From Buxus sempervirens (lineage: Eukaryota > Streptophyta > Magnoliopsida > Buxales > Buxaceae), in NCBI GenBank assembly GCA_947561395.2, contig OX387185.1:43224602-43288601 (forward strand): DNA of 64,000 nucleotides, given 5' to 3'. Position numbers and translations under genes: made by a program. Position 1 is the stretch's first letter; each line of letters opens with the position of its first letter. The notes under the pieces are model-generated. The model was not told where the DNA came from. It was given only the letters and a program-made list of their open reading frames with translations, and made no database searches. This document shows positions 22,351 to 33,951 of the stretch, piece by piece.

Positions 22351-23172
22351 ATGCGTTTCTTCCTCTCCCCATGGCCACCGTCCTTTCTCTTCGTCTTCGT
22401 CTTCGTTTTCCTCGACGGCATCTCCATATCCCTCTGCGACGACGACGAGAGATACTCTAACTGCAGCCGCACCTATGACTGCGGACCCATCAAAGGCCTC
22501 CGTTACCCGTTCCACGGAAACCACCGGCCGGACTACTGCGGCCTCCCCGATTTCAAGCTCGAGTGCCAAGACAATTCAACCCTGATAAAGATCATGTCAG
22601 AGAGGTACCATGTACTGGGGATCAACCAAACTTACCGTAATCTCACCATCGTCGGCTCTGATCTCTGGGACAACAGATGTCCTCGGTACCTCGTTAACCC
22701 CAACTTCGACCAGACTCTCTTCAGCTTCAGCAGCAACAACAACAAGAACTTCACCTTGTTCTACGATTGCACTACCTCTGAAATCAACAATATTTTTAAT
22801 TTTAGCTGCCGAGTAAATAGCACCACAAGTGATTCTTTCTTTGCTATGGAACGAGCACCTGGGGACTACAGAACGAAATGCAGAAGCAGCGTCGTCGTTC
22901 CGATCCTGCGAACTGCGGCTGAGGGTCTTGCGCCTCGGTTAGCGACTCTTGGGGAAGTTTTGATGAAAGGGTTTGAGGTAGAGTATGGCCTTCCAGGCTA
23001 CGATGAGTGTGTGCAGTGTGCGAGATCCAAAGGGACGTGTGGATTCAACTCGATTTCCCGTCGATATACCTGTGTTTGCAGAGATGGCGTTTATCAAGTG
23101 ATGTGTCCAAACGCCATCCCAGGTACGGAAATCTCTTCCGATTCTCATATCTTGTGGTGGTGCTTCTGTTGA
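22351..23172 (+). CDS. LRK10L-type ectodomain exon without kinase (copy 1)
   Basis: The open frame has 273 codons; the likely coding exon is 22351-23122, ending at a phase-1 donor (CCCAG|GTACGG). Residues 1 to about 27 form a signal peptide (FLFVFVFVFL core). Residues about 38-105 are a GUB_WAK_bind galacturonan-binding domain (CSRTYDCGPIKGLRYPFHG, YCGLPDFKLEC). Residues about 150-255 are a WAK_assoc C-terminal domain (DECVQCARSKGTCGFN, YTCVCRDG). The family is the cell-wall-facing part of LRK10L1 receptor kinases. No transmembrane or kinase exon follows before the LINE block at 26.1 kb. If transcribed, read-through of the donor would give a secreted ectodomain with 16 extra residues ending WWCFC. 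It is 90% or more identical by eye to the exon at 44280. Confidence 0.8.
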   Translation: MRFFLSPWPPSFLFVFVFVFLDGISISLCDDDERYSNCSRTYDCGPIKGLRYPFHGNHRPDYCGLPDFKLECQDNSTLIKIMSERYHVLGINQTYRNLTIVGSDLWDNRCPRYLVNPNFDQTLFSFSSNNNKNFTLFYDCTTSEINNIFNFSCRVNSTTSDSFFAMERAPGDYRTKCRSSVVVPILRTAAEGLAPRLATLGEVLMKGFEVEYGLPGYDECVQCARSKGTCGFNSISRRYTCVCRDGVYQVMCPNAIPGTEISSDSHILWWCFC

Positions 23173-25104
23173 CTATGCTTGTGAGAAAAAATCATGATAA
23201 CCCAGAAATTGAACCACATTTTTTTAAGTGTGGTTCGGTTTGGTTTAATTGGGATACTAACCCAACTGAAGCTTTTCTCTCTGTTTTTTGGCTCCTACAT
23301 TGTTTCTTGGATCAAATAAGAAATTTGGATTGTGAATTAGGATTTGGGAGATTCAGATTTAAAGTTTTTTATGAAAATGTTTGAAGAGTAAGTATTAGGA
23401 CCTTCACTACGCTCTACTGTAGTTTCTAATTGTATAGTTTGTATACAAGTAAGTAATCCTTCACCTTCTTCAGCAGATCCTTGAAACTCCTTTGTTGTTT
23501 TTTTTTTTTTTGGTAACAAAACTCCTTTGTTGTTCTTTTCCCCTTCAAGATCAAACCGTATTAAAGAATAGAGCAAGTAGCCTGACCTTTCATTAATTGC
23601 AGAAGCCCATTTGTCTGGAAATTGCTCCTATACAATCAATGATAGATTTGATCGTTCATTTCTTGGTTGGTGATGGGAAACAATGATTTTCCATCTGACT
23701 CTCTCTAAGATGGCCTACGTTAGCCATGGAACCGTGGGAAAAGAGGGATTCATAGGCTTGTAGTAGAGTCTTTAGCTCTGTAAATGAAGGTAGGAAAAGC
23801 TGGCTTTGTGTGTCCCTTCAGTTCATTTCTCATGGGTGAAGTTATGTTTTAGTTTGTAATCTCCTTTCTTCTTACTGCAATTTCTCTTCATCAGTTATTA
23901 ACAGGAGAACAAAAAGAAAAAAAAAGAAAGTTTAAAAAGATAGGATCCATGTAGAACACCTAGAGCCATCTTGCATATTAGAGAATAGCTTGATAGAGCC
24001 TTTATCTACGGTATATCTGTCAACACATTGAGTGTAGATCTCAAAGATACTCTCCTCTCCAATCATCCATCTTTCTTCATACCATTTCTTTCTCTATTCT
24101 CTTCTTATGTTCTTCTTCAGAATTACTTTCCTCCCTGGGGAGACTAACAAGACTTGTTGATTTTCAGTGACCATTTTCCTGCCTTTATAATATGCATTTC
24201 CTTGGGAAACAGCCTGGTTAACAGAGAAAAAATTCAAGGCTTTGCAAGCTCATTTTAAATGGCCTGAACATAAGCTACCATTTTGGATCCATTATGCAGT
24301 CCAGGTCACCAACAAGAACCATGAATCAGTTCCATGATCACAGGCAACACTTACTTTATAATAAAACTTCTCTCTTGCACTTGGCCCTTAATTATGGTTT
24401 CTGGCTTCAACTATATCTAGTTAGACTTCTAACTGTAAAGCTAAAGTTACATTACACAAACATTTTTAAATAGGATTCAAAGAATTTTTTTTTGAAAAAG
24501 AAAATAAATTATCTAGCCAAATAGGTTGTTGATATGCACCATACTAAAAATTATTCGGCAAATCTAAATATCTTTGTTAAAGCATGTTATCAGCATGATT
24601 TTTACCATTATCTATTTATTTACAACTCAATTTCAGTGCATTTTTTATAGGTAAAATATATATATATATATGAAGAAAAAGTTCATGCTCTATCTAGACC
24701 CCCCAAGAAAGGGGAATTTCAATGCATTTTCATACCCACCATCTCAAAAAAGCTTTGCTTTTAGAATCACAAAATTAAAGGGCAGAAGAGGTCACAGATC
24801 AAAGAACTTGGTCACTATGAAATTTCAGTAGAAGATGATAATGGTATGGCCTAATTGAAGTTTTACCTTATTTTAACATTTCTTATGTTTTTAACTTTCA
24901 AATTTGAATTTATATGAGAAGAAGAAATTCTAAATATGTCTTATCTCATTGCCTGGGCTTCTCTTGTTTGAAAGATCTTGGATTTTTTTTGACAAAAAGC
25001 TTTTTTTAACCTTTGAGATGAGATTCTTTTCTGAGTTCTTTGAGAACAGCCACTGTCAAGTTATAAGTCATAATGTTTAGCAAATGACATATAACAGCTT
25101 CAAT
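23173..25104. other. Downstream of the orphan ectodomain exon, no gene
   Basis: The first 240 bp match 45110-45440 downstream of copy 2. The rest is AT-rich with no exon I can support and no kinase relic. At about 23477-23535 the target AACTCCTTTGTTGTT flanks a T run plus GGTAACA, another tiny LINE-tail-like insertion. A TA microsatellite lies at 24655-24672. Confidence 0.5.
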
Positions 25105-26078
25105 TAGAGAACTTATGTGCTTAGCAAATCATTCTTGTCTAGGACCTATTATTATGATATACACTTCTCAAAAGAATTAGATGTGAGTCTCACATTGGAG
25201 GTGAAGATAACTCTTCCTCTATCAAAATCCAATGTCAGAATCCGGAACATTATGATAAAACACTTTTATAGCTTATTATTTTATACAAATTCCCTAGTTG
25301 GGGCACAAGGTAAAACTTTTACTAGCATACCATCATCATTTTCAATTAAAATTTTCAGAGAATCCCATTTACACAACCCCTTTGACCACTTTAACAGTCA
25401 TTTTAGTTCTATAAATTATAATTCTATGGATTCAAACATATTAAAGCAGTTAGTTAATTGAAAAGAAGAAAAAAAAATTAGAATGGAGATATAAGGGGTG
25501 GTTGAGGGGAGAAATTGTAGTATCAACATTCTTTAAAGCAGATATTGAAGTTTGGCTGGTAACTTCGAATACAACTAGAAATCCTTTCCTTTTTGACTAA
25601 TTAACTTGTCTTAAGAGAGCCTTTACAGTATAACTCTTGTCTCATGAATAAAATATCAATAGAGATACTTGAGAGAAAAATCATTACTAAAGATAAAGTT
25701 TAGCAGAGATGATCAAATTTGCCCTTCATCTTATTTATCTCCAAGAAAACCAGTCATATCAAGTGGTAAATATTGAAGTAGCCATAGCATTTGCCTTGTT
25801 CCATTCATGAATCTCAGTTTATGATCTTCAAGGCCCACATGGACTTTTCTTAATTTTTTTTTCTTCATTCTTCCTTTCTTTCCCTGTCAATGGACTTATG
25901 GACTGCAAATGGCCATTCAGTCTGTCTTTACCTTGTTCTAAGCCTCGCCCACAACACAGAAGAAATAGTCAATAAACTCATGATGAAGATAAACAAAAGG
26001 GTGGAAATAAAACAGAACCTTTCATTGTCTGAACCTGTTTTATGTGGACAATTTTTATTTAAAACCAGTTTATTTATT
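25105..26078 (+). repeat. LRK10L2-promoter-type duplication block, copy 1
   Basis: This block runs from TTCAATTAGAGAACTTATGT to TTTTTATTTAAAACCAGTTT. It is similar to 55120-55560 (5' part), 50870-51690 and 59510-60300. In the two 3' copies the block leads, after 500-1,300 bp, into a gene starting MGSTSTP. In this copy the LINE at about 26.08 kb interrupts it and no MGSTSTP exon follows. Confidence 0.8.
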
Positions 26079-28856
26079 TATTTATTTTTTTGGTAGGAAA
26101 ACAATAAGACTTTAATTAATATGGTTTACAGATCTAACAGTCGAGCCTCCACAGAAGTCTTTGAAGAGGCCCTGAATTAAAAAAGAGGGGGGTTTTATTA
26201 ACCCACACACATGGGTATTCATCTAAGGCAAATGGCTAACTGGTTAGCCACAGCGTTTGCCTCCCTGAACACATTACACACTGAGAAAAAAAGAAAAGTA
26301 GAGGATAGAGCTTTTGCTTCATCAATTATGTTTGCAACACACCATGGGGGTTGCTCATCTTTGCTGTTCATAAAGGTAGCAATGCTTGTCGAATCTGTTT
26401 CCAACTGCACCCTAGAGATCCCCAGTCCTATTGCCATTTTGACCCCTTCTAGTACTCCAAACGCTTCCTCTATCAATGATGAGGTCAATCTCAGTTTCAC
26501 TGTTGCTGCTGCATGAAATTCTCCTCCAGCTCCTCTGACTACAACACCACAAGCTGCATTTCCTTGCCTGTTCCTCGAGTCTCCTTCCACATTTATCTTA
26601 AAGTTTTCTCCATATGGCCTTCTCCATTGAACATATACTTGCTCATGACATGTTTTAGCTTTGGTGTTCTTGATTAGGCTCCTTGATTCCTCCTGTAATA
26701 GATTAAACAAATGCATACATGAGTTTATATCTTCCTTCAGCCCTTCAAATATTACCTTGTTTCTTTCTTCCACACTGTCCAAAAGCAGTTTACCCATGCC
26801 ATGCACTTCTTTCTCCTCTTCGTTATTAGCTTTGTTAACTCTGTCTTTCCACCATTCTTTAATGCTTTGCCTTGGCTGAAGGTTGTCCAATCTCCCTCCT
26901 GAGCACGCAAACCATAAGGGTCTTGTGAATTGGCATTCGGTGAGAAGATGAAGGGCTGATTCAGGCCTGTCTTTACAAAGCACACAATCTTGCAATTGGC
27001 CTCCTATTCTGTGGTGAAACAATTCATTAGTTGGTAAGCCATTATGCATAGCTTTTCCACATGAAAAACCTTATTTTTTGTGGACATTTCAGCTTCCATA
27101 CTCTGCACCAAACCTTGTCACTAACTAGATCATTTCTTTTGATAATCAAATCATAAGCAGATTTAACAGAAAAATTCCCATTCTTACCTTCTCTAATGAT
27201 TTCGTTCGAGGTTCTGTTGTGGCTTATGTGGATGGTTTGGATGATTTGCATAATATTTTCAGGCTAGATCTTTCGGAGTAGGAGAAGATCCCATGACTTG
27301 GTTTCATGTTGTATTAAATTTGCCACCCTTTGGATCTGATGGCCTTCTTGCAAATTTAGTGTGGCTTGGTCGCTGCTGCCCTTCGGGAGCCAGCTCAAGT
27401 CATGAATGGGGATGGATTCACCATTTGCTATTCTCCATCCCATTCCCTTGCCAATGATGTCTTTTACCTCTATCATTTGTTTCCACATTTTAGAGTCTGT
27501 GTTCCTCTTCTGACCTTCCAAAAAGATTGTCATTGAAGTACTTGGCTTTGAAGTGTCTTACCCATAGGCTATCTTCATTCCTTGCTAAAGCCCAGGCTCT
27601 CTTAGCAAGGAGAGCTGTATTGAAACAGTCAACATTCTTTATGTTTAGCCCACCATCATCCTTTGGTTTTGAAATCTTCTCCCATCCGACGGTGTGAAGA
27701 CTCCTTTCCCCATTCTGCTTTGCCCATAGGAAGTCCCTATACTTTCTTTCAATCTTTTCGGATATGTTCTTCGGCAACCGAATACAAGACAGGTAGTGCA
27801 AAGGCATGCCCATGAGGACTGAGTTGACAAGAGTAGTCCTAGCAGCCTAATTGAGAAGTTTGGCTTTCCAAGAAGTCAGCCGTTTTTGGATTCTTTCCAT
27901 AAGATCGAAAAAATATGCTTCATTTATCCTACCACTCGGGAAAAGAATACCCAAATATTTATGAAATTTTGGTTTAGCTTTGACATCAAAGATTCTACAA
28001 AGATTACCTTTGTTTCTACCTTTGATGCTAGGACTCAACACAAGCTCAGTTTTATTAAAATTTATCTCATGCCCCGCAGCTTTACAAAAACTAGAAAGAA
28101 TTTTAATTGAATTCATACCTTCATTGGTGGTAGCCTTACCAAAAGTTATAAGGTCATCCGCGAACATCAGATGGGTGAGGCTTGGACTTCTTCTACAGAT
28201 TTTCAACCCTTTGATAGTCCCATTGATTTTAGCTTCTAGATAGGCTTGAGAAAGAACTTGTTGGGTAAGAATGAAGAGGTAGGGAGATAGGGGATCTGCC
28301 TGTCTCAACCCTCTTGAAGGCTTAATGTTACCAGTGGGAATGCCATTCACCAAGACAGAATAAGTAACAGCTGAAATACATTGCATAATTAGATAAGACC
28401 AATGTTGAGAAAAACCAGCAGTATTCAAAACTTTTTTGACCATGCTCCATTTAAGACGATCATATGCCTTAGATAGATCGGCTTTAAGAGCAAACCCCCC
28501 GACTTTGCCTTTCTTCTTGCTTTTTATGTGATGCATCACTTCATGGGCAAGGGTGATGTTATCGTGGATGGATCTCTTAGCTATGAAAGCACTTTGGTTG
28601 GGGGCTATGATTTGTTTCATAAAGGGCCTCATCCTATTAACCATGATCCTAGAGATGATCTTGTAACTAAAGTTACAAAGACTAATAGGGCGGTAGTCAC
28701 TAGGTTTCACAGGTTGATTAACCTTAGGAATCAAAGCCAGAAAGGTGTGATTGAGGCCATTTTCAAACGACCCATAAATAAAAAGCTCTCTAATCATAGC
28801 ACAGATCCTAGGCCCCACGATGTCCCAGTATTCCAAGTAAAACAGCCCTTGGTGAC
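26079..28856 (-). mobile_element. L1-type LINE, 3' part: RT, zf-RVT and RNase H (- strand)
   Basis: On the - strand, downstream of an LTR-element insertion, the frames encode an RVT_1 reverse transcriptase (KPSDYRPISLCNFSYKIIS, LKADLSKAYDRLKW, SRGLRQADPLSPYLFIL, catalytic FADD). Next come zf-RVT (CVLCKDRPESALHLLTEC) and a C-terminal RVT_3/RNase H domain (VEGDSRNRQGNAACGVVVRG, LETDS, FREANAVANQLA). Frameshifts separate RT, zf-RVT and RNase H, so the copy is dead. Its 3' end is CCTACC followed by an A/TAAA-rich tail, seen as T-rich sequence at 26065-26092. The 5' half resumes at 40610. Confidence 0.9.
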
Positions 28857-31275
28857 TGTAGACACCTGATTTTTGCACCCCAGAAAATGAAGAAAATGAA
28901 AATTTCAATTAAAAAGTCAAACCCTGAGGGGGTCAAAAATTGACTTTTTGATCCAAGGAGAATTGACCATCAAACTTCCTCTCATTGAAAAGAGCATTTC
29001 GACACGGTTCTAATGCAACTGAGTTTGCTGGAATCGGAGTCCGGATGAGGAAGTTATGAGCCGGTCAAACTTTTGGGGGAGCGAAAGTTGACTTTTTGCT
29101 CGATCCCAATTCAACTGCCCAATTTGATCCCAGTGGATAGTATGTTCCGAGCTGATTCCAACGACACCAAATTTGCTAAAATCGGACATCAGACGAAGAA
29201 GTTATGGACAGTTGAAATTTCAAAGAAAGCTGCCCATGTGGCAAAACAGCAGTAAAAAAGCAGAATAGATGAATTAAATAAATAAAAATAATCTTTTAAT
29301 ATTATTTTAATAAGAGAATCTCGTTTTATAATAAAATAATCAAAAAATCGGATAAAAATCTTTAAATAAACCAAATTGAATAAAGGTTTGAAATCCAAAC
29401 ATTTTAAAAACGTGCGGGACCGTATTTGAAGTACGGGCGAGGCATGCCCGTACTTCAATTACGGGCAAGCTTCTAGAAGAGGACGCGTGGCGGGACACGC
29501 GTCCCGTACGGAAGAATCTGCGATAATTGCAAATATTCGTTTTTCGCCCGTAATTGAATTACGGGCAAGGCACGCCCGTACTTGAAGTACGGGCAAGGCA
29601 TGCCCGTACTTCAAATACGGGCACGAGAATTTTGCCTATAAATAGAGAGGCCACCCCCCTCATTTCAAGCAAGCCTTCTCCCCTGGCCTACCCCCTCTCC
29701 CTCTTAGAGCTTTCCACGGCCAAACCCTGCCCAACCACCACCATCCCAAAACCCAAACTTCTTTTGTTCCTAAAATACCCCTATCTTACCGAAACCATGC
29801 CCAAGCTTTACATAACCCTCCTTTGAATGTAGCCACCTAACAAACCCCTTTCAAAACCAACTTAAGAATCTTTGGAGGACGCGGAAGCGCTGCCAAAATC
29901 GCCGGAGAAACCATCACTAGCAAAAGCCACATTGTAAGTATGTTGGATTTTATAATATTTTCATTTTTACTTCCTTTTCTAAGTCTCTTTTAAATACTTT
30001 TTATGTTACTAACTTAGTTGCTATTTTGAGTATCATGAGGAGATGGTATTAGAGAATGGATCCTTACAAGAAAGGAAGAAAAGAAGTGCCTAAAGAACAC
30101 TTCAATTAATTTAATTAAATAACCTTCTTTTTTAAGTCCTTAAGGTGAAGAGATTGAATCCTCCTTGAAGACAAATAGGTTCTCTGTAATTTCCCATTTC
30201 CTCTCTCCACAAGATGATCATGGATCCTCCAAAAAGAAGCCGGCTCTCATATTGAAAAGGAAGAAAGAAGAAGAAGGCCATTTAGGCCAAAAGAAGAAAG
30301 GGGAAGGACTTTGAAGAATCTGAAATCCCAACTGAAGCTACCAGAATATCTGAAGAGGCCACCGAACTGATCCCAGGAAGAATCGGCGGCCAAAATGCAA
30401 AACTGGAGGCGCCCGTAAGCTCAGAACGGTCCAGTCTGGACCGTGTTTGTTTCACGGGCAAGGCAGTCCGTAATTCATTCACGGGCAAGCCGGACCGTAA
30501 AGAAAATACGGGCACATGTAAAAATGATGAAAAAGTGTAATTTCTTGGTTCGGTTGGACCGGATCCGGCCTAAACCGGCTTGAACCATTCCCTTAAACCA
30601 CTTGGGCTATCTTAAGCCCATTTTTGGACTTTGGGCCTAGATAGGCCCATTAAGATCCCTTTGGCCCACTTTTGACCGGCCCATACCGGGCCCGTTTTCA
30701 ATAAACGGGCCCAAGGCCACTTGACTTTGGCTAATGGGCCCATTCCAAGCCCACTAAGCCCAAACCTAAAGTGTAAATAAATAAAATAATAAAATAACCA
30801 CATGGGTTACCCAATGACCCAACTGGGCCCAAGGCCCAACCATGGCAATCCACGGGTCTTCCAACGGGACCCGGGTCCGACCTACCTCCCTTAGATAAAT
30901 AAAAAAGATAAAATTAAAATAAAAGGGACCCACACCTTCAGAGGGTCCCACCAGACCAAATAAGTGTGCATGCTGGCTTAGGAATTGGGTGAAAACTAAG
31001 TTGACTCAAGACCAAGGAGACCCACGGGACCTGTCAATCGACGGGGCGGGCTAGGGTGTCTTCGGACTTCCCTAGACGTAACCGAGAACTTGCTCAGAAC
31101 TCTAAAAAGCCGCAGACCAGATTAATTAGGCCCGGATAGGTGCCCCTTTGTGTCTGCCTGCACCTCTCAGGCAGTGGCGACTCCAAATTCCAAATCAGTC
31201 CCGAGGCGAGCATCACTTCTACATGCACCTCGTCGTGCGGCCCGAAACCCGGAACCCGAAAAGGGGGTGCGCACA
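28857..31275 (+). repeat. 5' LTR (2,419 bp) of the gag-only element
   Basis: It runs from TG to CA. At 29410-29630 there is a cluster of inverted GTACGGGC / GCCCGTAC motifs just upstream of a TATA box (GCCTATAAATAGAG, about 29632-29646), so this is the likely U3 promoter. A GGCCCA/TGGGCC-rich stretch at 30590-30860 lies in the R/U5 part. Confidence 0.93.
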
Positions 31276-33020
31276 GCTTGGCGACTCTGCTGGGGACCTC
31301 TCAGCCCAATTGGACCTTGGTTAGGAAATGAGTCAACATAGGGGGATATGAGCAAATTTAGGAAATACTTTGTGTCCAACCTTAGTGAGGTATGGAACTC
31401 TTGCAATTACGTGATATTGGGGGATCCTGTCAAACGGACATGATAATCGCCTAAGGTAAGTGGTTTTTAACAGGGACCAATGTGACCCGCCCACTTACCT
31501 GGGGATCCACCCAGACATCGTATTGCATGTTGTTCTGTACTCTCACTATAAAAGTGACATTAAGGAACCCTTTATCAGCTCATCATCCGAGAATCACCCA
31601 AATAGACACAGCACCTTGCCCCACTGCACACACAAGCACCTCACTACACCGTGAATGATCTTTTAACTGTATGAGGTGACATGCACGAGGGGGTCTGCAT
31701 GAATGATCCGCTTTGAATGATTTGATGAAATGCTGCTCTTCTTCACCAAAACCTAGATCTTTCTAGCAGCCACCCTTCTCAAACGATGAACTTACTTTTG
31801 GGATGGTATTAGCTCTACGCTCCCGTGGCTTGCCAGGGAAAGCAGGGTAAACCCATCTCCCCAGGTTTCTGGATTCCTTAGCACCACTGGCTTCATGCTG
31901 TGGTACGCGAGGGTCTAGTACTTGGCTCAGACCCTTGTAGACGAATGTCTCGGGCTGGGTACCCTTTTCCCACCTATTGTTTCTGATAAACCACGGCTTT
32001 GTGAATGCAGCATGGATATGGATGTGGATGTGAATATTAGAAAATAAAATCAATTTAAAATCCAAGAGTCCATCAGGGGCAGTCCCCCGCTCTTTTGCAT
32101 TGAATTGAGTGAACCCTAGATCTTGGGCTGCCTCAGCCCTAATTTAGGAATCCAACCAAATTTTGATCAGGGGAGCCACCCCAGATCCATGCATTGAGTC
32201 CTGTGAACCATGGGCCTTGACCCATTAAGTCCGCAGGGAGCACTCTGAGTCTAGATCGACCTTTTGAGCAGATGAAAGCCGGTAAGGTCAGAAAATCAGA
32301 CAGAAACAGGCCAGATCAGAGCAGGGGCAAAACCCTAGATCTAGGAATTCAGCCTACCTGCCTTGAAGTAAATTTGTACCCTTCTTCTGGGTTCCCAAAA
32401 GCCCTTAAGATGAAATTTTGCAGATTTTGATTATCATGTAATCTTTGCCCTTGATTGGCAAATTGTTAAATCTTTTGGTCTGACACCTGAAAGCAAAGGC
32501 AGATGAAAGAACAAATGAAAGAAGGCTGATCTGGACTCAGATGTGCTTCCATACACAAGTATGTCTAGAAGTCGTGCCTCGAGGGGCACCAACCTTTTTA
32601 GGACTATGCACACACTTTTTAATTATGCAGAATGGTAATGTTGGTTCTAATTTTGTGTACGCATCTTCATGCATCAAGTGCACACACTTCAAGATCATCT
32701 GCATAAGCATGCCTGATGAACTCATTCAAAAAAAAAAAAAAACAAAAAAAACAAAAAAAAAAAAAAGAAAAGAAAACAACCAACAAAAAAAAAAAAAAAA
32801 GTCAAGGAAAAAGTCTGATTTTTGCCGATGGCCATCGGACCAAAAAAAAAGAGAGTCAGCCAATTGGGAAATCAACTCCTGCAGTTTCCCAGATCCTGAT
32901 GAAAATCAATACTTTGTGTTCCTACCATCCTAAACCCCTTATCATTCCTTGGAATTCTCCAAACTGATCCATTTCCAAAATCAAAATCAGCTCCTGTGGT
33001 TTCCAAACCCAGAGATTATT

Positions 33021-33790
33021 TCCTTACCTCCGAAGTGGCGGTCAACCTCCGAAGTGGCGGTTGAGGGAAACCATTTTCAGAAATCCTCTTTCCTTACCTC
33101 CGAAGTGGCGGTCAACCTCCGAAGTGGTGGTTGAGGGAAATCATTTTCAGAAATCTTCTTTCCTTACCTCCGAAGTGGCGGTCAACCTCCGAAGTGGCGG
33201 TTGAGGGAAATCATCTTCAGAAATCTTTTTTCCTTACCTCCGAAGTGGCGGTCAACCTCCGAAGTGGCGGTTGAGGGAAATCATTCTCAGAAATCTTCTT
33301 TCCTTACCTCCGAAGTGGCGGTCAACCTCCGAAGTGGCGGTTGAGGGAAATCATTTTCAGAAATATTCTTTCCTTACCTCCGAAGTGGCGGTCAACCTCC
33401 GAAGTGGCGGTTGAGGGAAATCATTCTCAGAAATCCTCTTTCCTTACCTCCGAAGTGGCAGTCAACCTCCGAAGTGGCGGTTGAAGGAAACCTTTTCCAA
33501 GGATTATTTCCTTACCTCCGAAGTGGCGGTCAACCTCCGAAGTGGCGGTTGAAGGAAATAATTTCCAAGGATCTTCTCTCCCTTTACCTCCGAAGTGGCG
33601 GTTAAAAGGGATCTTTCCTCCGAAGTGGAGGCTAACCTCCGAAGTAGCAGTCCTTTTCCTTACCTCCGAAGTGGCGGTCAACCTCCGAAGTGGCGGTTGA
33701 GGGAAATCATTTTCAGAAATCTTCTTTCTTTACCTCCGAAGTGGCGGTGAAAAGAAGATTATTCTCAGGGACTCTCCCCTTGTCTCCAAA
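33021..33790 (+). repeat. 70-bp tandem array in the leader of the LTR element
   Basis: Units start TCCTTACCTCCGAAGTGG at 33021, 33091, 33161, 33231, 33301, 33371 and 33441, then become more irregular to about 33790. Each regular unit contains the sub-motif ACCTCCGAAGTGGCGGT twice. The array lies between the primer-binding site and gag. Confidence 0.95.
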
Positions 33791-33951
33791 TGGCGGCTAA
33801 AAAGAGATCAAATCATCCTCCTCGGTTGTTGAATAAAAGTTTCAAAACAAAGAAAAAATCAATTAAGTAGAAATCAATTAAATCAAAAAGTCATTGGCAT
33901 GCATCAACATGCATTATATTTTGATGAAATATGAATTCTTTATACTAATTT

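Noticed and set aside
22333-22569. - strand open frame over the ectodomain exon
   Set aside because: Shadow of the GUB_WAK_bind coding exon; the same shadow appears at 44265-44498.
29554-29826. 90-codon open frame in each LTR as a gene
   Set aside because: It covers the LTR's inverted motifs and TATA region, has no domain, and is present twice only because the LTR is duplicated.
32541-32967. Lysine-rich open frames
   Set aside because: Produced by A-rich tracts within the LTR element.
33021-33790. CRISPR-like or satellite array
   Set aside because: 70-bp contiguous tandem units inside an LTR element leader; no spacers.
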